Assembly: GCA_011523305.1 (NCBI GenBank)
Contig: WTHB01000187.1
Location: 1 to 44,853 of the forward strand
From: Planctomycetaceae bacterium
GTDB lineage: Bacteria; Planctomycetota; Planctomycetia; Pirellulales; UBA1268
Direction: 5' to 3'
Length of the DNA stretch: 44,853 bases
Position 1 is the stretch's first letter, and each line of letters begins with the position of its first letter. Both the position numbers and the translations under genes were made by a program. Of the stretch, positions 34,640 to 42,239 are shown in pieces. A model generated the notes under the pieces. The model ran no database searches, was not told the origin of the DNA, and saw only the letters and a list, made by a program, of their open reading frames with translations.

Positions 34640-36079
34640 ATGCTAAAACTTGTCCGATTTGGGGTGATGGCCGCACTCTTGCTAGTCGCGTCTACGCCTT
34701 TTCTTTCGGCGGCTGACCAGCAACCCAACATCGTTGTTTTGTTTGCTGATGACCTCGGTTACGGTGAACTGAGCTGTCAAGGTAACCCTGAAATTCCCAC
34801 GCCGCATATTGACTCGATCGCCAGCAATGGTGTGCGTTTTACCGACGGCTATGTAGCCGGCCCGAACTGCAGTCCCTCACGAGCGGGATTCTTAACTGGG
34901 CGAATCCCGACTCGCTTTGGTTATGAATTCAATCCGATCGGTGCGGTCAATGAGCACCCTGGTGTCGGCCTACCGGCTGCTGAGGTTACGATAGCTGAGA
35001 CGTTACGGAACGCTGGTTACACGACTGGGCTCATCGGAAAATGGCATCAGGGTGGCACGGCGGACTATCATCCTTTTCGGCACGGCTTCGATGAGTTCTT
35101 TGGGTTTCTGCACGAGGGCCATTCCTTCATTCCGCCACCATACGAAGGCGTTACGACGATGCTGCGCCGCAAGAGTTTGCCACATGGGAAAAAGGGCCGT
35201 TGGGTCGGAAAAAAAGGGCTCGTCTACACTGATCATATGGGTGAAAACGAGCCCGACTACGATGCCGACAACCCCATTTATCGTGGCGGCCAACCCGTTG
35301 TAGAAACCGAATACTTGACCGATGCACTGACCCGCGAAGCTGTTGACTTTATAGACCGTCACGATGACAAACCATTTTTTCTTTACCTTGCCTACAACGC
35401 AGTCCATAGCCCTCTTCAGGGGGCGAGCGCCTACATGCAGAAGTTTGCGCACATCGAAGATATCCACCGCCGCATTTTTGCTGCCATGCTGTCGAACATG
35501 GATGATAGTGTTGGCGCTGTCTTAACGCAGCTACGAAAGTCAGGGCTTGAAGAAGATACGATCGTGTTTTTTCTGAGCGATAATGGTGGGCCAACTCGTG
35601 AACTAACTTCTAGTAATTTGCCATTACGAGGATCGAAAGGGCAAATGTATGAAGGCGGCTTGCGGGTGCCGTTCTTGATGCAGTGGAAAGGAAAAGTTCC
35701 AGCAGGCCAGACGTACGAGAAACCAGTTTGCGCATTCGATATTTATGCGACTGCGGCGGCCAATAGTGTTGGCGTCATCGCGCCTGAGTTGGTTGAAGGT
35801 GTTGACTTAGTTCCCTTCGTCACGGGCAAGGACACCGGTACCCCACACGGAACACTCTTCTGGCGTCAGGGTGGCAAGTCCGGATTGCGGCACGGTGACT
35901 GGAAGATCGTGCGTATGGGCGGTCGAAAAACGGACCGCAAAGTGAAGTGGGAACTCTATGACCTTGAGAACGATGTCTCTGAAGAAACGAATGTCGCTGA
36001 TGTTCAACCTGAACGTCTTGCCGAATTGGTGGCACTTTGGCAGGAAATGAATAGCGAAATGGCGGAGCCGATGTTTTGA
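34640..36079 (+). CDS. Secreted sulfatase (S1 family, CSPSR)
   Basis: A 479-residue sulfatase starting at ATG 34640; the signal peptide spans residues about 1-25 (MAALLLVASTPFLSAADQ). The metal-site start is NIVVLFADDLGYG. The formylglycine motif is C77-S-P-S-R. Later marks are TGLIGKWHQG and FFLSDNGGPTRE, then LYDLENDVSEETN near the C-terminus. It would hydrolyse sulfate esters, probably from a polysaccharide outside the cytoplasm, after maturation by a formylglycine-generating enzyme or anSME not seen in the window. It lies downstream of three fucosidases on the same strand, a context that suggests sulfated fucan. An IS3-type element follows 46 bases after its stop. Confidence 0.95.
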   Translation: MLKLVRFGVMAALLLVASTPFLSAADQQPNIVVLFADDLGYGELSCQGNPEIPTPHIDSIASNGVRFTDGYVAGPNCSPSRAGFLTGRIPTRFGYEFNPIGAVNEHPGVGLPAAEVTIAETLRNAGYTTGLIGKWHQGGTADYHPFRHGFDEFFGFLHEGHSFIPPPYEGVTTMLRRKSLPHGKKGRWVGKKGLVYTDHMGENEPDYDADNPIYRGGQPVVETEYLTDALTREAVDFIDRHDDKPFFLYLAYNAVHSPLQGASAYMQKFAHIEDIHRRIFAAMLSNMDDSVGAVLTQLRKSGLEEDTIVFFLSDNGGPTRELTSSNLPLRGSKGQMYEGGLRVPFLMQWKGKVPAGQTYEKPVCAFDIYATAAANSVGVIAPELVEGVDLVPFVTGKDTGTPHGTLFWRQGGKSGLRHGDWKIVRMGGRKTDRKVKWELYDLENDVSEETNVADVQPERLAELVALWQEMNSEMAEPMF

Positions 36080-36125
36080 TCGCCATCGGACGTTTTTTAT
36101 CGAGTCGAAGCAAGGTGGCCTGCCT

Positions 36126-36157
36126 TGGAAATCCCGATCCAGTTGATATGAAGGTCT
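36126..36157 (+). repeat. Left terminal inverted repeat of the IS3-type element
   Basis: Matches the right end at 23 of 32 positions when reverse-complemented, including TGGA at the tip, CCAG, and the run GATATGA inside. Confidence 0.75.
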
Positions 36158-36184
36158 ACCGCCCTGAGGGCAAGGAGACTTTCA

Positions 36185-36493
36185 ATGACGAAGAGACGAC
36201 GGAAGAAGCACCGTCCTGAGGAGATTGTCGCGAAGCTGCGAGACGCTGATGCGATGCTCAACGCGGGCAAGGATCTTGCAGCAGTGTTGCAGGCCTTGGA
36301 GATCAGCGAGTCGACGCTTGATCGCTGGCGGGCCGGGCACCGCCGCGGAGCGGTGGTCGGCGGTGGGATGAAGTGTGAGGAAGCGACGCGGCTAAAGCAT
36401 CTTGAGGACGAGAACAAGCGACTCAAGACCTTGGTTGCTGACTTGTCCCTAGACAACCAGATGCTCAAGCACCTTTCGGAGGGAAACTGGTAA
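36185..36493 (+). CDS. IS3-family transposase OrfA (DNA-binding subunit)
   Basis: A 102-residue protein with a basic start (MTKRRRKKHRPEEIV), a helix-turn-helix (about 10-55, AVLQALEISESTLDRWR) and a leucine-zipper-like helix (about 65-95, LEDENKRLKTLVADLSLDNQMLK). In IS3 elements OrfA binds the inverted repeats, and the zipper mediates multimerisation. It overlaps orfB, and a slippery heptamer sits just before its stop, so OrfA and the fused OrfAB would both be made. Confidence 0.93.
   Translation: MTKRRRKKHRPEEIVAKLRDADAMLNAGKDLAAVLQALEISESTLDRWRAGHRRGAVVGGGMKCEEATRLKHLEDENKRLKTLVADLSLDNQMLKHLSEGNW
36481..36487 (+). other. Probable programmed -1 frameshift site G GGA AAC
   Basis: GGGAAAC fits the X XXY YYZ slippery pattern in the orfA frame (G-GGA-AAC), two codons before the orfA stop. 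Slipping back one base joins orfA to the orfB frame, which continues as GKLVSPSRKREAV. Frameshifting at such a site is established for IS3 elements; use of this exact heptamer here is inferred. Confidence 0.65.
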
Positions 36494-37386
36494 GCCCTTC
36501 CCGGAAGAGAGAGGCAGTCGCAGAACTCCAGCGAGAGTTCAGCGTCTCCGAGCGAAGGGCGTGTAAGGTGGTTAATCAGCCGCGTAGCAGTCAGCGATTC
36601 AAGGCCAAGCCCCGAACGGATGAGGCGCCGCTCGTGAAGCGGATGCTGCAGCTGGCGAGAGCGAAGCCGCGGTATGGATATTGCCGGATTGGCTGGCTAC
36701 TTCGAGAAGAAGGATGGCGTGCTGGGTTGTCTCGAGTATTTCGACTGTGGCAGCGGGAGGGGCTGAAAGTGCCTGTAAAGAAGCGAAAAAGGCGTCGTTT
36801 GGAATCGAGTGCCAATGGATACCATCGGCGAAGGGCCGAGACGCCCAACGACGTGTGGTGCTGGGACTTCGTGTTCGACAGGACGGCCCGCGGTAGCCAA
36901 CTGAAGTGGCTATCGGTCGTTGACGGGTACACCCGCGAGTGCTTAGCCTTGAAGGTGGACCGAGGGATCACGAGCGAGGATGTGATCGACACGCTCGCCG
37001 AATTGTTCGCGATGCATGGTGTGCCCCGGCACATTCGCAGCGACAACGGGCCCGTGTTCGTTGCCAAGGCGTTGCGGCATTGGCTTGAGAAGGTAGGAGT
37101 CGGCACGCTCTACATCGAGCCGGGGAGCCCCTGGGAAAACGGCTTTGCCGAGAGCTTCCACGGGCGATTCCGCGATGAGTTCCTGGCGATGGAGATCTTC
37201 GAGGGTGTCCGGGCTGCCCGGACGCTTACTGCCGCTTGGAAGGACGAATGCAACACCCAGCGACCACACAGTTCGTTGGGTTATCGGACCCCGGCCGGGT
37301 TGGCCGCCGCGTGTGCGGCTTCCGCCTCGGCCAAGGCCTCGGCTCCAGCCGCACACGCGATCTGGGGGGAGGCAACCTGTTCCTAA
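36481..37386 (+). CDS. IS3-family transposase OrfB (DDE integrase core), read by -1 frameshift from orfA
   Basis: The frame begins in the orfA overlap and runs to 37386; a stand-alone start would be the GTG at 36568. An HTH_21-like segment (PRYGYCRIGWLLREEGW) precedes the rve integrase core, with the catalytic triad D in CWDFVFD, D in IRSDNGPVF and E in ENGFAESFHGRFRDE. The stop lies at the inner edge of the right inverted repeat. The fused OrfAB of about 400 residues would be the active transposase. No truncation or internal stop is seen. Confidence 0.9.
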   Translation, partial: GKLVSPSRKREAVAELQREFSVSERRACKVVNQPRSSQRFKAKPRTDEAPLVKRMLQLARAKPRYGYCRIGWLLREEGWRAGLSRVFRLWQREGLKVPVKKRKRRRLESSANGYHRRRAETPNDVWCWDFVFDRTARGSQLKWLSVVDGYTRECLALKVDRGITSEDVIDTLAELFAMHGVPRHIRSDNGPVFVAKALRHWLEKVGVGTLYIEPGSPWENGFAESFHGRFRDEFLAMEIFEGVRAARTLTAAWKDECNTQRPHSSLGYRTPAGLAAACAASASAKASAPAAHAIWGEATCS

Positions 37387-37416
37387 ACCCTCATATCGCC
37401 TGGTGCAGGAAATCCA
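37385..37416 (-). repeat. Right terminal inverted repeat of the IS3-type element
   Basis: Reverse complement of the left end at 23 of 32 positions. It starts in the orfB stop codon. Confidence 0.75.
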
Positions 37417-37672
37417 ACCCGGTCAAGTGCAAATCCTTTCAGGAAGTCGAAACTGAACGCTTTGGCGGGTGAAAGAATCTGGAAGTCAAAAATAGCAAAA
37501 AGGCGGTTTGCTACGTAGGAAATAGTCTTCGCACGTAATTCATTGGTTTTTCACCCCGTAGGCAACAAGGGCAGGTGTCCTTCGATTGCACGGGTTGATG
37601 ATCAGTGCAGGGAACTGGAAGATATGGTCGTGCAGATACGAGAGCAGGCCAGGCAGCGGATGGAGAGGTGTA

Positions 37673-39088
37673 ATGCGTATGAGAAGTCGTTCGGGGGTAA
37701 CGAATGTGACGGGGTTTTTCCCCGCCTTGTTACTGGTCGGTGGGGTCTACGGCCTCCTGTGCTCATCTGCGGTCGCAGGTAGGCCAGATGGCACACGTGT
37801 TCAGCCGAACATCCTGATGATTCTCACCGATGATCAGGGGTGGGGAGATGTCGGTGCCTACGGTGCCAAGGATCTTCGCACGCCGGCGATGGATCGGCTC
37901 ATTGCTGCTGGCATGCGGCTCGATAATTTCTACGCTAACTGCCCGGTCTGTTCGCCAACTCGGGCAGCGTTGCTTTCTGGCATGGTGCCCGACAAGGTTG
38001 GTGTGCCTGGAGTCATTCGGACCAATGCCGACGACAGTTGGGGATTTCTCGATCCGGCAGCTGTGCTCTTACCTCGGCCGCTGAAACGGGCAGGTTATCA
38101 CACGGCCATCATCGGCAAGTGGCACCTTGGATTGGAGGCTCCCTCGCGACCGACTGACCATGGCTTCGACCACTTTCATGGCTTCCTGGGTGACATGATG
38201 GATGACTATTGGAGCCACACCCGACACGGCCAGCATTACATGCGGCATGGCGAGGAAGACGTGCGGCCAGAGGGCCATGCAACCGACATCTTCAGCGACT
38301 GGGCGGTTGACTACATTGAGTCACGGGCCAGCAGCGACCAACCCTGGTTCTGCTACCTTGCCTACAACGCCCCGCATTTCCCAGTGCAGCCACCACCGGA
38401 ATGGCTTGAGCGGGTCATCGCCCGTGAGCACGGAATCGATCCAACGCGGGCGAGCCTTGTCGCCTTCATTGAGCATCTCGATGCCGGCATCGGTCGAGTG
38501 GTCACGGCACTGCAGCAGACAGGACAGGCTGAGAATACGCTGATTGTCTTTACGTCTGATAACGGCGGACATGAGGGCAGCAAGGCCAACTGTGGTCCAC
38601 ATCGTGGCTTCAAACAGCAGATGTTCGAGGGTGGTATAGCAGTGCCATTTTGTGCCGTCTGGCCTGGGCAGATCACTCCTGGTTCTGCCAGTGACCTGGT
38701 CGCCCAGACGAGTGATCTCTATCCGACGTTCTGTGAAGCGGCTGGGGTGACGCTCGACCATGCGATCGATGGGGCGTCAATTCTGCCAACACTCAGGGGC
38801 AACCCGCAGTCGCTCGATCGACCGCTCGTCTGGGTGCGGCGAGAAGGCGGGCAGCGGTACCAAGGGCAGGACTACTACGCCATCCGCCAGGGCCCCTGGA
38901 AGTTGCTACAGAACGATCCCTTTGAGCGATATCAGCTCTACAACCTGGAGCATGATCCGCTTGAGCAACACGACGTTGCCGGTCAGAACCGCAAGGTTGC
39001 CAGCCGGCTTGCGGCAATTCTCCGGCGGCATGTGCAGCAGGCGGCTACGGTGCCGTGGCAATCATGGGCCACTCCAGCTCAACGGTGA
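37673..39088 (+). CDS. Secreted sulfatase (S1 family, CSPTR)
   Basis: A 471-residue sulfatase from ATG 37673, preceded by GGAGAGG. A signal peptide spans about residues 14-36 (ALLLVGGVYGLLCSSAVAG). Motifs are NILMILTDDQGWGD, the formylglycine site C93-S-P-T-R, AIIGKWHLG, FTSDNGGHEG and LYNLEHDPLEQHD. The pattern is that of S1 exosulfatases common in marine planctomycetes. It follows the IS element and precedes the Gfo/Idh/MocA gene by 145 bases. Its codon use is again GC-rich, unlike the sulfatase and fucosidases left of the IS element. Its natural substrate is unknown; the cluster suggests sulfated glycans. Confidence 0.95.
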   Translation: MRMRSRSGVTNVTGFFPALLLVGGVYGLLCSSAVAGRPDGTRVQPNILMILTDDQGWGDVGAYGAKDLRTPAMDRLIAAGMRLDNFYANCPVCSPTRAALLSGMVPDKVGVPGVIRTNADDSWGFLDPAAVLLPRPLKRAGYHTAIIGKWHLGLEAPSRPTDHGFDHFHGFLGDMMDDYWSHTRHGQHYMRHGEEDVRPEGHATDIFSDWAVDYIESRASSDQPWFCYLAYNAPHFPVQPPPEWLERVIAREHGIDPTRASLVAFIEHLDAGIGRVVTALQQTGQAENTLIVFTSDNGGHEGSKANCGPHRGFKQQMFEGGIAVPFCAVWPGQITPGSASDLVAQTSDLYPTFCEAAGVTLDHAIDGASILPTLRGNPQSLDRPLVWVRREGGQRYQGQDYYAIRQGPWKLLQNDPFERYQLYNLEHDPLEQHDVAGQNRKVASRLAAILRRHVQQAATVPWQSWATPAQR

Positions 39089-39233
39089 GTCTCAAGCGAA
39101 TTGCATCAAATCCGGCAGGAGTGTGCTGCCTGAGGGTCCTCGCCGGGTGGGGTTTTTCGGTCTTGCTGGAAACTGTTTAAACTCTTGCAACAAACAGGTG
39201 ACTTGTTCCCCCCTCTATGGAAAAGGCTGCATC

Positions 39234-40730
39234 ATGAGTGAAGGCGCTCGCTCCCCCAATCATCGTTCCTCTCGTCGTGATCTCCTGGCTGCTGGGGCAG
39301 GGCTCGCCGCTGCTGGTGTGGCTCACTCCGTCAAGGCAACCCCGGCGGCAAACAGTCGCATTCGGATCGGGTTCATCGGCCCTGGAGGGCGAGGCTTTGG
39401 GGCTCATGTCAAGACATTGGCTGCGTTGCGGGAACAAGGCGCGAACATTGATCTTGTGGCCGTGAGCGAGGTCTACAAGAAACAGGAAGACACAGTCTGT
39501 GGGTTCATCAAGGAGCAGACCGGTGTCGAACCGAAGCGGTATGTCGACTACCAGGACATGCTCGCGGACGAAACTGTCGATGCCGTGTGCATTGGGACTC
39601 CGGATCATTGGCACCACCGCCAGATTGTGGATGCGTTACGAGCAGGCAAGCATGTCTATGCCGAAAAGCCAATGACGAAGACCGTCGAAGAGGCACTCGA
39701 CGTGGTCAAGGTGTGGAAGGAGTCAGGGCGGGTCATGCAGGTGGGGGTTCAGTCGACCAGCCTGCAGGTCTGGGACCAGGCCCGTGAGCTGATTGATGCG
39801 GGCAAACTCGGCAAGGTACTCGGGTTCCAGACGGAGTATTTTCGCAACTCGTCCGGTGGGCAGTGGCGGTACTACAAGCTCGAAAAAGAGATGACGCCAC
39901 AGACCGTCGATTGGAAACGCTGGCTGGGCACCGCGGCAGGCCTGGCCCCCGACATGCCCTTTGATCGTGCCCTCTACAAGCAGTGGCGGTGCTACTGGCC
40001 GTTTGGCTCCGGCATGTTCACGGATCTCTTCGTCCATCGGACAACAGCCATGCTCAAGGCAACCGGCCTGCGTTTCCCTGCGCGAGTGGTGGGTGCGGGT
40101 GGAATCTACCTGGAACTCGACAGCCGCGACGTCCCCGACGTGGCAACCGTGGTCGCCGACTACAACGAGGGCTGCCAGGGGCTGATTACCGCCACCATGT
40201 GCAACGAGCGGTCCCGAATCCGGCAGGTGATTCGCGGGCACAACGGTGCCTTCGATTTTGGAAATGGCGAGCAATTCACTGAGTTTGAGTTTCTGGCCGA
40301 ACGCCCGCAGGTCACCCGGGACAGTTCCATCAAGGATGAAGTCATCAAGACGGACCTCACCGAAGAAACGTTGAAGAAGACCAATACCACGCACCTCCAT
40401 TTCCAGAATTGGCTGACGGCTATGGAGGCGGGTGATCCTGCGGCGTGCAACAATACACCTGACCTGGGGGCGGCCGCAGTGGTGACAGTCATTCTTGGAG
40501 CGATGAGCTATCGCAAGGGCAAGGTCTATCACTTCGATGCCGCTGGTGGTCGCTACACCGACGGTAGCCCCAGTTGGGCCCAGCGGTGGGAGCAACGCTC
40601 CAAGGCGCACGGGGCACCTGGCCATGTCCCGGGCTGGCACGCCAGCGAAACGGGCAGCCGGTTGGAGACACCGCCTGACCAGCAGTTGGCCGGGCCGTGG
40701 GTGAATGGTCGTGATCCAGCGGCGGGGTGA
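39234..40730 (+). CDS. Tat-exported Gfo/Idh/MocA-family oxidoreductase
   Basis: A 498-residue protein with a twin-arginine signal (SSRRDLLAAGAGLAAAGVA) and an NAD(P)-binding Rossmann domain beginning RIRIGFIGPGGRGFG. The catalytic-type motif YAEKPMTKT follows, with Lys in EKP as in Gfo/Idh/MocA enzymes, and then a C-terminal alpha/beta domain (SGMFTDLFVHRTTAML). Members oxidise or reduce sugar hydroxyls, often with tightly bound cofactor when exported by Tat. In planctomycetes such proteins accompany sulfatase and glycoside-hydrolase genes, as here. An AAGG box lies seven bases before the ATG. The substrate is not predictable. Confidence 0.95.
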   Translation: MSEGARSPNHRSSRRDLLAAGAGLAAAGVAHSVKATPAANSRIRIGFIGPGGRGFGAHVKTLAALREQGANIDLVAVSEVYKKQEDTVCGFIKEQTGVEPKRYVDYQDMLADETVDAVCIGTPDHWHHRQIVDALRAGKHVYAEKPMTKTVEEALDVVKVWKESGRVMQVGVQSTSLQVWDQARELIDAGKLGKVLGFQTEYFRNSSGGQWRYYKLEKEMTPQTVDWKRWLGTAAGLAPDMPFDRALYKQWRCYWPFGSGMFTDLFVHRTTAMLKATGLRFPARVVGAGGIYLELDSRDVPDVATVVADYNEGCQGLITATMCNERSRIRQVIRGHNGAFDFGNGEQFTEFEFLAERPQVTRDSSIKDEVIKTDLTEETLKKTNTTHLHFQNWLTAMEAGDPAACNNTPDLGAAAVVTVILGAMSYRKGKVYHFDAAGGRYTDGSPSWAQRWEQRSKAHGAPGHVPGWHASETGSRLETPPDQQLAGPWVNGRDPAAG

Positions 40731-40827
40731 ATGATGTCCCGGCTGGGCTGCATGCGACCCGCTGGCAGCTGCGCGTGGGTGGGCTTAGTCCAGTGGTCTC
40801 GTTTGCGGCGATTAGCGTTCAGATCGC

Positions 40828-41442
40828 TCAGGGAGGGGCTTCGTCACCAAGGGCTGCTTTGACCTGCTCGCGGGCTTCCCGCCAGCGGTTCTTGACCGTT
40901 CGCACTGAGCAGCCCAAGAGATCAGCGATGGTCTGTTGGTCGGCATCGAGGTACCAGACCAACTGGAAGACTTCCCGTTGGGGCTCAGGGAGGTGTTGAA
41001 TCGCCTCGTGGAAGAGCGTCCAACGGTCCAAGTTGGTTTCCGAGGAGCTTTTCGTGTCGGCGGGGTGGCGAATGTTCGAATGGTCTTCAAGCGGCTGAAT
41101 GCCGGTGGCATGGTTGCTTCCGAAGGCCATTGGGCCGGCATGGCGGCGGGCCATGTCGATCAACTCGCGGTGGATCTGGGTGGCGGCCAGGGCCAGAACC
41201 TCGCGTGGCGACTCGATCGAAACTTCGCCGAGGCAGCGATAGAGCCGCAAGGCGGCATTCTGGAAGACGTCGTCCGTTTCCTCCCAACGCCGCACGGCCG
41301 GAAACCGGTTGAGCATTCGGTGGGCGAGAATCCGTAGCCGCTCACTACAGAGTTCAATGATACGGCCACGGGCTGCGTCGTCACCGTTGGCCAGGTCGCG
41401 CAGACAATCGGCAACCACCGGGGGGAGGGAAGCCTCGTCCAT
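40828..41442 (-). CDS. ECF-type RNA polymerase sigma factor
   Basis: A 204-residue sigma-70-family protein with region 2 (about 20-90, ETDDVFQNAALRLYRCL) and region 4 (about 145-195, LPEPQREVFQLVWYLDADQQTIADLLGCSVRTVKNRWREAR). Regions 1 and 3 are absent, which makes it an extracytoplasmic-function type. No anti-sigma gene with a zinc-finger domain is adjacent. Instead it is divergent from a membrane Ser/Thr kinase with WD40 repeats, an arrangement described for planctomycete ECF groups in which the kinase may control the sigma factor. No clear Shine-Dalgarno sequence precedes ATG 41442; longer in-frame starts reach 41664 but add an unlike N-terminus. Confidence 0.93.
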   Translation of the reverse strand: MDEASLPPVVADCLRDLANGDDAARGRIIELCSERLRILAHRMLNRFPAVRRWEETDDVFQNAALRLYRCLGEVSIESPREVLALAATQIHRELIDMARRHAGPMAFGSNHATGIQPLEDHSNIRHPADTKSSSETNLDRWTLFHEAIQHLPEPQREVFQLVWYLDADQQTIADLLGCSVRTVKNRWREAREQVKAALGDEAPP

Positions 41443-41758
41443 GGTGCTACGTCTTTTGGGTGGAATTGCCTTGCCGCCTGAATCGTACCAGACCGGCGGC
41501 CTGGGTGCCGAATGAGAAAACCCGTCTGGCATGGTTTCCAGGCTTAGTTTTCGGGAAAAGTTTTGCCCCTGCTGAGGCCGGCACTCGCTTTCTCTGATAG
41601 AGGATATCTCGGCCGGTGGATGGCCGGGGATTTTTTGCGTGACGGCCAACGCCAGATTTCGCACTTGCGACGAGACGGGCTAGCGGGGAATCGCCGGTCC
41701 AGTGGGGCCAGAAAACAGTCAGAAATAATCCGGTCACAAGACCAAGAGGACAGTAGGC
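41443..41758. promoter_or_regulatory. Divergent control region between the ECF sigma gene and the kinase operon
   Basis: This 316-base stretch lies between two divergent starts and should hold promoters for both. No open frame with credible codon use is seen. ECF promoters are expected to carry an AAC-like -35 and CGT-like -10, but I could not assign a pair with confidence. Confidence 0.4.
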
Positions 41759-42181
41759 ATGGTGGGCAGAGGCAGTGATGCGGAGGCTGGGCGGTCGGGC
41801 GATGGAAGCCACGGCGGGCCGGCCACAAACGACTGGGAAAGAGTCGTGGCAGCCTTGGCCGAGTTGGGGCTGTCCATCGATGCGGGGAACGTGGTGTCGG
41901 CGGCGGATGTGGTTCTCGCTGCCCAAGTGCGACTGCGGTACTGGCGACGGCAGTTGCGGGTGGGCGACCTGTACCAGCCGATGTTTCATTCCGCGCCGGT
42001 CGCCATGCCGGGCGTTTCAGCACGGACGGGGACTGACCAAACGGACCGGTCTGCTGACCTGGGAGGAGACTTCACCTTCGTTCGGGAACGTATTCGCACC
42101 ATCAAGTCGGCCCGGGATCGGCTGCTTCGGCTGGCCTGCCCCCGGCGAGATGCCGAGGCCGTGAGGCAATCGCACTCATAA
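41759..42181 (+). CDS. Small unknown protein upstream of a Ser/Thr kinase
   Basis: A 140-residue soluble protein I cannot name. Residues about 25-65 form helices with WERVVAALAELGLSIDAGNVVSAADVV, and the tail is basic (RERIRTIKSARDRLLRLACPRRD). GC-rich third positions across the whole frame and a GAGGA box nine bases before the ATG support it as real. It ends 58 bases before the kinase gene on the same strand and may share its transcript. No signal peptide or membrane segment is seen. Confidence 0.62.
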   Translation: MVGRGSDAEAGRSGDGSHGGPATNDWERVVAALAELGLSIDAGNVVSAADVVLAAQVRLRYWRRQLRVGDLYQPMFHSAPVAMPGVSARTGTDQTDRSADLGGDFTFVRERIRTIKSARDRLLRLACPRRDAEAVRQSHS

Positions 42182-42239
42182 TCGAAGCCGAACGAACCGA
42201 ATCGTTCAATCCGTTGGCATCGAGCGGTACAAAAGAGGG

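Larger units (their letters stand above)
36126..37416 (+). mobile_element. IS3-family insertion sequence, about 1.29 kb
   Basis: The element holds orfA and orfB in overlapping frames, as in IS3 (IS407-like) elements. Its ends were located from an imperfect inverted repeat starting TGG and ending CCA, 23 of 32 positions matching. It lies between two sulfatase genes without interrupting either. The flanks (CCT before, ACC after) show no clear 3-4 base target duplication, so it may be old or the ends may be a base off. Both frames look intact. Confidence 0.82.

Noticed and set aside
39723-40640. A 305-codon open frame on the minus strand
   Set aside because: It is antisense to the Gfo/Idh/MocA gene, which has a full set of family motifs.
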